This document shows, one piece after another, positions 6,468 through 11,288 of a DNA stretch of 11,288 nt; position 1 is the stretch's first letter, and each line of letters begins with the position of its first letter. Below the pieces are notes generated by a model. That model was not told where the DNA came from and ran no database searches. It was given only the letters and a program-made list of their open reading frames with translations. A program made the translations under genes and the position numbers. Origin of the DNA: an uncultured Saprospiraceae bacterium. GTDB lineage: Bacteria > Bacteroidota > Bacteroidia > Chitinophagales > Saprospiraceae. The DNA is taken from NCBI GenBank assembly GCA_937930625.1, contig CALHBW010000200.1, positions 1 through 11,288 of the forward strand, in the 5' to 3' direction.

Positions 6468-7388
6468 CACCAAGGCTGCCGCAAACAAATCGAATACAGC
6501 CAAGCCAACTGATTTAAATAAAGTTGTTTTGGTGGTATTTGTAGGTCGTATTTGTTGGCGAATGTGTGGAGCGAGCGTATGTATTTGTGTCCGCTTTAAT
6601 AAGTTTTTTTCGATGGGAAATGCTAAATCTCCCGATTCCTCAATAGCGTGAAATGTATCTACATAAACCTCGTCGATTAAAGAAAACAATGCTTCCGGAA
6701 GTTCGCGCATATCAGGTTTGTAGGAACCGACAGCAAGAAAATGTTTCCCTTTCAATAAGTCAGCATCATTGTGAAGGAGTGGGGTAGGGGAGGTCGTGGC
6801 AGTAATAATGAGCTGAGATTTTTCGAGTAATTCGTGACTATCTTTTGCAATGTGCAAATTAATATTCGGAAAATGGGACTTAAATTCCTGCTCAAACCAC
6901 CTCAGTCGCTTTGTTGAGCGATTCATCAACCACACATTTTTGATATTTTTTCGTACTGTGCAAGCAAACAATGTTTGATGCAAACCCTGAATACCTGTTC
7001 CAATCACACCTATATTTTCTATATTTTCCGGAACTAAATATTTTACACTCAAACCGCCTACTGCGCCCGTTCGTAGGGCAGTTATAGCTTTCGCGTCGAG
7101 TACGGCAAGTGGCTTTCCGGTGTAACCATCATTCAAAATTACCGTCCCAAATATGAGCGGAATATCTTTCCCGACATTCGCAGGAAATACGGATACCAAC
7201 TTGGTACAGAAATATTTCTCTCCGAAACAAGGCATTGTTAAAAAAGTATTTTTTTCGCGATTAATATGCGTTCTTTGTGGGGTATATACCTGCCCCTCGT
7301 CATGTGCAAGTATGGCGGATTCCATGGCGGCGAGCATATCTTCAAAAGATATATTCCGGTATATACTCTCTGATACAAGCGAAATCAT
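6426..7388 (-). CDS. Ornithine cyclodeaminase / mu-crystallin family protein
   Basis: The 320-residue product matches the usual size of this NAD(P)-dependent family (ornithine cyclodeaminase, alanine dehydrogenase of the archaeal type, ketimine reductases), which acts in the cytoplasm on amino acids or imines. Motifs seen are TPQRTHI (about 36-42, conserved substrate Arg), CTKLVSVFPAN (61-71, conserved Lys), LAVLDAKAITALRTGAVGGL (94-113, the family signature), the Rossmann loop GVIGTGIQG (127-135), AVGSYKPDMREL (219-230), DTFHAIEESGDL (244-255) and SVGLAVFDLFAAALVYE (293-309). The reaction cannot be fixed from sequence. No proline or siderophore genes are near, so context gives no substrate. 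The C-terminus is unusual: from about Tyr308 the codons lie inside octamer element B, giving the tail LTNCRVDELMS and the stop. The native end seems to have been replaced. It is convergent with the secreted propeller gene. Confidence 0.93.
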   Translation of the reverse strand: MISLVSESIYRNISFEDMLAAMESAILAHDEGQVYTPQRTHINREKNTFLTMPCFGEKYFCTKLVSVFPANVGKDIPLIFGTVILNDGYTGKPLAVLDAKAITALRTGAVGGLSVKYLVPENIENIGVIGTGIQGLHQTLFACTVRKNIKNVWLMNRSTKRLRWFEQEFKSHFPNINLHIAKDSHELLEKSQLIITATTSPTPLLHNDADLLKGKHFLAVGSYKPDMRELPEALFSLIDEVYVDTFHAIEESGDLAFPIEKNLLKRTQIHTLAPHIRQQIRPTNTTKTTLFKSVGLAVFDLFAAALVYELTNCRVDELMS

Positions 7389-7500
7389 ATTATGAAATAT
7401 AGTTGTTTGTTAAAGTGTAGTATCGAAAGACAGGTTTTTGTAACATTTTTTATTTAACTTGGTATAATATTAGTACAGAGCGAATTAACCTTCAATTCAA

Positions 7501-7956
7501 ATGAAAACAAGAAAAACAAAATTTATGAGGAAGTTAATGTTTGTGGGTGTTATGATTTTTTGCATGAATATTATTCATGCACAAGAAGACGGTTATGAGG
7601 TGGACAAAAACGTTCTTAATCCTGATAGTACTAAAAATGATATTGACCTTTTAAACGAGAAATATGGGAATGTAGAACCGGGCAAAGTAGTTCAGATTTT
7701 CGTTCCCGTTCAAAAACCCGAACCTAAATCAGAAGAAACACCGGAGACACCCCCAACTCCCGAAAGTGAGGCAGCAACACCTCCTGCTCCCGTTCAAAAT
7801 GTCGCTTCGTCAGGCAGTAGCCGAAGTTCATCGGCGCGTAAAAGCAGTTCGCGCAAGCGTAGTAAGCGCAAAAAAATCAGCTTCAAACGCAAACGCCCCA
7901 ACAAAATCAAACGTAAACCCAAACTCCGCAACCGCGCCGCCTGTCCCCGTTTTTAA
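7501..7956 (+). CDS. Secreted low-complexity protein with Pro/Glu-rich middle and basic C-terminus, function unknown
   Basis: The product is 151 residues. I do not recognise a family. The N-terminus is a signal peptide (hydrophobic MFVGVMIFCMNII, cleavage probably after HAQ near residue 28). The ATG at 7501 is used, but Met9 (7525) would give a more compact signal peptide and is equally possible. Residues 30-70 look ordinary (EVDKNVLNPDSTKNDIDLLN). About 72-98 is Pro/Glu/Thr-rich (KPEPKSEETPETPPTPES). About 103-147 is Ser then Lys/Arg-rich, and the chain ends RNRAACPRF. The product is therefore probably exported, disordered and strongly polycationic at its end. The bases at 7766-8098 are open in another frame, but the frame used here has the signal peptide and is preferred. 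It converges on another secreted protein with a basic tail, with a strong hairpin between their stops. Confidence 0.72.
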   Translation: MKTRKTKFMRKLMFVGVMIFCMNIIHAQEDGYEVDKNVLNPDSTKNDIDLLNEKYGNVEPGKVVQIFVPVQKPEPKSEETPETPPTPESEAATPPAPVQNVASSGSSRSSSARKSSSRKRSKRKKISFKRKRPNKIKRKPKLRNRAACPRF

Positions 7957-7958
7957 GA

Positions 7959-8037
7959 TATTGGTTGACTCGTTATTCGATAACACGAATAACGAGTCAA
8001 CCAATAACCAATCAACCAATCAACCAATAACGAATCA
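7959..8037. repeat. 21-bp perfect hairpin plus tandem repeats between convergent genes (element C)
   Basis: The arms 7959-7979 and 7986-8006 are perfect 21-bp complements (outer sequence tattggttgactcg) with a 6-nt loop (ataaca). The right arm continues into a tandem array with an 8-bp period, partly shortened to 7: gtcaacca, ataacca, atcaacca, atcaacca, ataacga, atcaacca, ending near 8037. The plus-strand gene stops at 7956, two bases before the hairpin. The minus-strand gene takes its TGA (complement 8035-8037) from the array edge. It probably acts as a bidirectional 3'-end hairpin for the two genes, although neither side has a T-tract. Confidence 0.88.
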
Positions 8038-8397
8038 ACCAAACCGCCTTCTTCGTTTTTTACGTTTCTTTTTCTTTCCTGATTTAGCTTTTTTGTAGTC
8101 GCGGCGTTGATACTTATCCAATGAAAGTATCAGTTTTTCTTCGGCTTCGGCTCGTATCGCTTTGCGCTGGGTGCGGAAAGCATCTGCATCTGCGGCTTCA
8201 AGATGTGCTATTTCCTCAATTTTTTGTTCTTGGGCAAGATAAACGGCATATACATTGTCACGCTGACGGGGTTCGAGCTGCCATTCTTTGGCAAAGCGAT
8301 TGGCTTTGCTTTTAGCTCTATCTGACGCACTTCTTTCCTGTGCCAATAAAGGAAATGACAGCAATACGGCAAATACAATAAATAATATTCTTTTCAT
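8035..8397 (-). CDS. Small secreted helical protein with Lys/Arg-rich tail (Spy/CpxP-like?), function uncertain
   Basis: The product is 120 residues with a clear signal peptide (MKRILFIVFAVLLSFPLLAQ, residues 1-20). The mature part (about 21-105) is charged and predicted helical: ASDRAKSKANRFAKEWQLEPRQ, then YAVYLAQEQKIEEIAHLEAA and EAEEKLILSLDKYQRRDYKKA. The layout of a short helical secreted protein with L..RQ / L.L...Q..-type segments recalls the Spy/CpxP (LTXXQ) fold of periplasmic chaperones and stress proteins. I do not see a definite LTxxQ motif, so the assignment is tentative. The last ~18 residues are almost all Lys and Arg (SGKKKKRKKRRRRFG). The start ATG is the only one that gives the signal peptide, and there is no Shine-Dalgarno sequence. 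The TGA stop lies in tandem repeat element C. It is on the same strand as, and downstream of, the TonB-dependent receptor, separated by hairpin element D. Confidence 0.75.
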   Translation of the reverse strand: MKRILFIVFAVLLSFPLLAQERSASDRAKSKANRFAKEWQLEPRQRDNVYAVYLAQEQKIEEIAHLEAADADAFRTQRKAIRAEAEEKLILSLDKYQRRDYKKAKSGKKKKRKKRRRRFG

Positions 8398-8413
8398 TTA
8401 GTGGATAGTTCAT

Positions 8414-8498
8414 AGTCGATGGTCGATGGTCGATAGTCCATAAACGTGAAACATTGTCTCGCAGTCACCTATGGACTATCGACCATTGACTATCGACT
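8414..8498. repeat. Heptamer tandem arrays in inverted arms (element D)
   Basis: The left arm (8414-8442) consists of 7-bp units (atagtcg, atggtcg, atggtcg, atagtcc from 8412). The right arm (8470-8498) is its complement at 27 of 29 positions, around a 27-bp core (8443-8469). The two non-matching positions are G8421/T8491 and G8425/T8487. These would pair as G-U in a plus-strand RNA but are C-A mismatches in the minus-strand RNA of the flanking genes. It lies between the TonB receptor gene (stop at 8503, four bases from the right arm) and the small secreted protein gene (start at 8397). Confidence 0.88.
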
Positions 8499-8502
8499 GT
8501 AC

Positions 8503-10806
8503 TTAAAACTTAAAATTAAAAGTCAATGAGGGTAAAATCGGAAATAAAGACACTTGCTTACCCGCAACACCCGTAACAACATTATTCTCATCAGTTTCCG
8601 TTTCAAAATAAATAAAATACGGATTACGGCGGTCATATGTATTGTAAGTATTTAGGGTCAAATCTGCTTCAAAATTGGGTTTATTTAAAAACATTTTCAT
8701 TACAATTCCCAAATCAAGACGATGATAAGGATTCATGCGAAAACTATTACGTTCCTGAAAAACTGTACCGATACCGCTATTCGATTGCCCTACAACATCT
8801 TGGAGAAAGAATCGCGCTTCGGGCAGTGAAGTAGCGCGTCCTGTATTATAGACCCACGCACCTGTAAAAGTGAATTTGCGATTCAATTCATACAATAAAA
8901 CAACCGAGGCATCATGTCGGCGGTCATAAGTGGCTGGAAAGCGATTGCCGTTATTGATGTCATCAAAATCGCGCCATGTCCAAGAGAGTGTGTAGCCGAC
9001 CCACCCGGTCAGTTTACCATCTTTTTTCTCCAAATAAATCTCATTACCATAACTGTACCCGCGTCCGAAAACAAATTCATCATTCAAATCAGGGTTGATA
9101 AACAACTCTGCGCCGTCGCGGAAATCGACTTGACGTTGTTGCCATTTGTAGTACAATTCATTGGTGAGCAAAAACTGATTGCCGATAGCTATCGAAACAC
9201 CCGCTGCCACTTGGTCGGAAAGTTGTGGCTTTACCACGCTGTTTGACGGATACCAAATATCTGTTGGCAAAGACGCTCCCGAACTCGATACCAAGTGAAT
9301 ATACTGATTCATACGCGTATAACTTGTCTTGATAGATAAATTATCATTAACACTATAACGCGCTGAAAATCTGGGTTCTATACCATAATAAAAAGTTGAA
9401 TCGCTAAAAAAGGAAGAGAGGCGTAAACCAAAATTCAGCTTCAATTTTTTACTTATTTCGAGGTCATCCGAAACATAAGCATTGGCTTCCCAACCTGTAA
9501 ATGCGGTACTCGAATCGAATATTGATTCGCCGTCTTGCTCAAATTGCAGACGCCCCACATTGAATTCATGCCAAGTCCAGTCTGCACCAAATCTGATACT
9601 ATTACGACTATCCGGCTCGGCGTAGAAATCCATCTTAACATTATAATCCCGAATACCCGACCCTATTTCAAACTCAAAAGCATCAAACGAATTACTAATC
9701 AAATAATCATAATCCGAGAAAGTAAATGTCATATTAGAAAACAGGCGCGGATTATAGATGTGATTCCAACGTGCGGTGGTCGTGATATTTCCCCAATCAA
9801 ATTTGAAATTAAAATTGCCATCATCAAAAAGGAAGGCATCGCGCCCGAAATAACCGCTCAAAAATATACGGTCACGTTCTCCTAAATCATAATTGACTTT
9901 TGCATTCAAATCATAGAAAAAATAATCAGGAATACGCTGAAAATCAGGATTATCTTGATTCGCATTATTGACGGCACGCGTAAAAATATCGGCATAAGTT
10001 CGACGCCCGGAAACAATGAACGAACCTTTGTCTTTCACTGTCGGACCTTCCAAAGTAAGGCGCGAAGAAATCAAACCCACCCCTCCCGTTGCAGCGAATT
10101 TTTTGCGATTACCTTCCCGCAATTTTACATCAATTACAGAAGAAAGTCTGCCACCATATTGAGCAGGAAAACCGCCTTTATATAGTTGTACATCCTTGAC
10201 AGCATCCGAATTAAATGTGCTGAAAAAGCCAAATAAGTGAGATGGATTATAGACTATTGCTTCGTCCAATACAATGAGGTTTTGGTCAGGACCACCGCCG
10301 CGTACTATCAAGCCGGAAGTTCCTTCGCCGCCACCACTGACACCGGGTTTGAGTTGGAGTGTTTTGATAATATCGACCTCACCAAAGAGGGCAGGGAGTG
10401 CCTTTGCCTCTTTCATGCTGATTCTATCGACACTCATTTGTGTGGATTGCAATTGCTCCTTAGCAGAATTGGCTTTGACGACCACCTCTGCAAGTTCTTC
10501 GGCATTCGTACCCAAGTCAATGTTCAAGGGAGTATCTTGATTGAGCGTTAGTTTTTCGACTTTCTCATCAAAACCAAGATAAGAATAGGTGAGTTCGACT
10601 TCGCCTGCGGGTAATGTGAGCGAATAGAAACCATAGGCATTTGTGGTCGTTCCCATTTCAAGGTTTTTCTCCAAAACGGTTACACCAATCAATGTTTCAC
10701 CACTTTCGAGGTCTTTCACGTAGCCACTGATGGTGTGTTTTTCTTGAGCGGTAGCCAAAGTAACTACAAATAAAAGCAGAATTAGAACAAGTTGTTTTAT
10801 ATTCAT
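8503..10806 (-). CDS. TonB-dependent outer-membrane receptor with carboxypeptidase-regulatory-like N-terminal domain
   Basis: With the start at 10804-10806 the product is 767 residues. This Met gives a proper signal peptide (MNIKQLVLILLLFVVTLATAQ, 1-21). An upstream in-frame ATG at 10851 would add 15 residues ahead of it and is less likely. Residues ~24-105 form a carboxypeptidase D regulatory-like domain (HTISGYVKDLESGETLIGVTV, AYGFYSLTLPAGEVEL). A plug domain spans ~125-240 (VDIIKTLQLKPGVSGGGEGTSG, IVRGGGPDQNLIVLDEAIVY, YKGGFPAQYGGRLSSVIDV). The rest is aromatic-rich beta-barrel sequence ending SLTFNFKF with a terminal Phe, as expected for an outer-membrane barrel. TonB/ExbBD would energise uptake. 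It is shorter than SusC proteins (~1000) and has no SusD partner beside it, so it is an unassigned CarboxypepD-type TonB receptor whose ligand is not evident. A TonB box is not obvious. Confidence 0.93.
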   Translation of the reverse strand: MNIKQLVLILLLFVVTLATAQEKHTISGYVKDLESGETLIGVTVLEKNLEMGTTTNAYGFYSLTLPAGEVELTYSYLGFDEKVEKLTLNQDTPLNIDLGTNAEELAEVVVKANSAKEQLQSTQMSVDRISMKEAKALPALFGEVDIIKTLQLKPGVSGGGEGTSGLIVRGGGPDQNLIVLDEAIVYNPSHLFGFFSTFNSDAVKDVQLYKGGFPAQYGGRLSSVIDVKLREGNRKKFAATGGVGLISSRLTLEGPTVKDKGSFIVSGRRTYADIFTRAVNNANQDNPDFQRIPDYFFYDLNAKVNYDLGERDRIFLSGYFGRDAFLFDDGNFNFKFDWGNITTTARWNHIYNPRLFSNMTFTFSDYDYLISNSFDAFEFEIGSGIRDYNVKMDFYAEPDSRNSIRFGADWTWHEFNVGRLQFEQDGESIFDSSTAFTGWEANAYVSDDLEISKKLKLNFGLRLSSFFSDSTFYYGIEPRFSARYSVNDNLSIKTSYTRMNQYIHLVSSSGASLPTDIWYPSNSVVKPQLSDQVAAGVSIAIGNQFLLTNELYYKWQQRQVDFRDGAELFINPDLNDEFVFGRGYSYGNEIYLEKKDGKLTGWVGYTLSWTWRDFDDINNGNRFPATYDRRHDASVVLLYELNRKFTFTGAWVYNTGRATSLPEARFFLQDVVGQSNSGIGTVFQERNSFRMNPYHRLDLGIVMKMFLNKPNFEADLTLNTYNTYDRRNPYFIYFETETDENNVVTGVAGKQVSLFPILPSLTFNFKF

Positions 10807-11288
10807 TTTAATGATTTTGAATAAATAAATATTTAATTTTGAATGATGCAAAATGCTGATAATTAGAATTTTGAAGATTCAAACGCACATTTATTTTTCA
10901 ATTATTTTTAGAGTTCTATAAAAAAAACAGATGTATAAAAAAGTGATTTTAGTAAGCAAAAACCATGCTAAGCCTTACCGCTTATACTAACAAAACGCAA
11001 GAAATGAAGTTCATGTTTTTGTGAATGAAAATAAAAAAGGAGATTGGCATTTGCCAATCTCCTTCATTATAATATATTTTGATTTATGACCAATTTCGTA
11101 GAACAAAAAAATCAAAAATCGTTCAATCAAAAATTAGTGAAGAAATAAGAATAAATTAATCCAAGATGCGAAATATTTTTTTGTTAGACGAATCATTTTT
11201 GACGCGAATACTAACCGTATTTAAGGAGAAAATGATGAAGTATAACGAAAAAAGATACAGCAGGTTGGATTAAGTTATTCTTATTTCT
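10807..11288. other. Non-coding right-hand stretch
   Basis: About 480 bp upstream of the TonB receptor gene hold no convincing gene. The only clear structure is the terminator at 11032-11064. No -33/-7 promoter pair for the receptor stood out in this A/T-rich sequence. On the minus strand one frame is open from the right edge to a TAG at 11211-11213 (25 codons); it could be the tail of a gene lying to the right, but composition does not prove it. Confidence 0.5.
11032..11064 (-). terminator. Intrinsic terminator reading leftward
   Basis: The arms 11037-11048 (aaggagattggc) and 11053-11064 (gccaatctcctt) are perfect 12-bp complements with a 4-nt loop. Read on the minus strand, the stem is followed directly by a T-run (complement of 11032-11038) and then AT, the classic Rho-independent layout. 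On the plus strand there is no T-tract. It therefore should end a transcript coming from the right of the window, shielding the TonB receptor gene from read-through. Confidence 0.75.

Noticed and set aside
6160..6517. Several open frames across the octamer arrays with NSSTRQFVN-type repeats
   Set aside because: The TCRTCAAY reading of the repeat has no stop codons, so it yields long open frames automatically. There is no start or composition evidence for a protein.
7438..7470. TTG...TATAAT-like pair upstream of the 7501 gene
   Set aside because: The spacing (22 bp) is wrong for a classic promoter and the box does not match the Bacteroidota TAnnTTTG consensus. Such matches are common in A/T-rich sequence.
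7766..8098. 110-codon plus-strand open frame overlapping the basic secreted protein, the repeats and the opposite gene
   Set aside because: It lacks a signal peptide, crosses two real genes and a hairpin, and its residues (NNESTNNQSTNQPITNQ) are just translated repeats.
10807..10851. Upstream ATG at 10851 as the start of the TonB receptor
   Set aside because: It would place 15 residues (MHHSKLNIYLFKIIK) before an otherwise perfect signal peptide starting at 10806.
11231..11275. Short plus-strand frame preceded by aaggag (MMKYNEKRYSRLD)
   Set aside because: It is only 13-14 codons, and this phylum does not rely on Shine-Dalgarno sequences. A chance occurrence is likely.

Overview
The window looks like chromosomal DNA of a Bacteroidota member, most likely a Saprospiria- or Cytophagia-like gliding or marine lineage. 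The evidence is two proteins with type IX secretion (T9SS) C-terminal sorting domains of different classes (type B and type A), SprB-type repeats, a TonB-dependent receptor with an N-terminal carboxypeptidase-regulatory-like domain, start codons with almost no Shine-Dalgarno sequence, and one good match to the Bacteroidota -7 promoter box (TAnnTTTG). No mobile-element genes, rRNA, tRNA or CRISPR array were seen.

Layout. Positions 1-476 (minus) hold the N-terminal two thirds of a LolD/MacB-type ABC transporter ATPase that runs off the left edge. Positions 589-873 (minus) are gatC. It is divergent from a deoxynucleoside kinase (1060-1695, plus). Next on the plus strand are a SprB-repeat T9SS type B surface protein (1932-3764) and, after a 769-bp non-coding stretch, a secreted PQQ-sugar-dehydrogenase-like protein with a T9SS type A tail (4534-6231). 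Facing it is an ornithine cyclodeaminase/mu-crystallin family enzyme (6426-7388, minus). Two small secreted proteins with very basic C-terminal tails converge on each other (7501-7956 plus, 8035-8397 minus). A TonB-dependent receptor fills 8503-10806 (minus). The last ~480 bp are non-coding apart from a minus-oriented intrinsic terminator.

The genes do not form one pathway. They are a mix of housekeeping functions (tRNA-dependent amidation, nucleotide salvage) and cell-envelope or secreted functions (surface adhesin, secreted beta-propeller, receptor, ABC export).

The most striking content is between the genes. Six gaps carry short tandem arrays of 7- or 8-bp units: 487-590, 1693-1725, 4165-4509, 6242-6467, 7959-8037 and 8414-8498. 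Five of them are built as two inverted arms around a core, and 1693-1725 is a single small array. The unit differs from gap to gap, but each unit carries a stop codon in the inward-reading direction. Because 7 and 8 are not multiples of 3, that stop appears in every frame. gatC, the kinase, the cyclodeaminase and the 8035-8397 gene all take their stop codon from such an array, and the cyclodeaminase also takes its last ~12 residues. This looks like a family of expanding, hairpin-forming intergenic elements that invade gene ends. The 4165-4509 copy has a ~300-bp nested palindromic core resembling a MITE.
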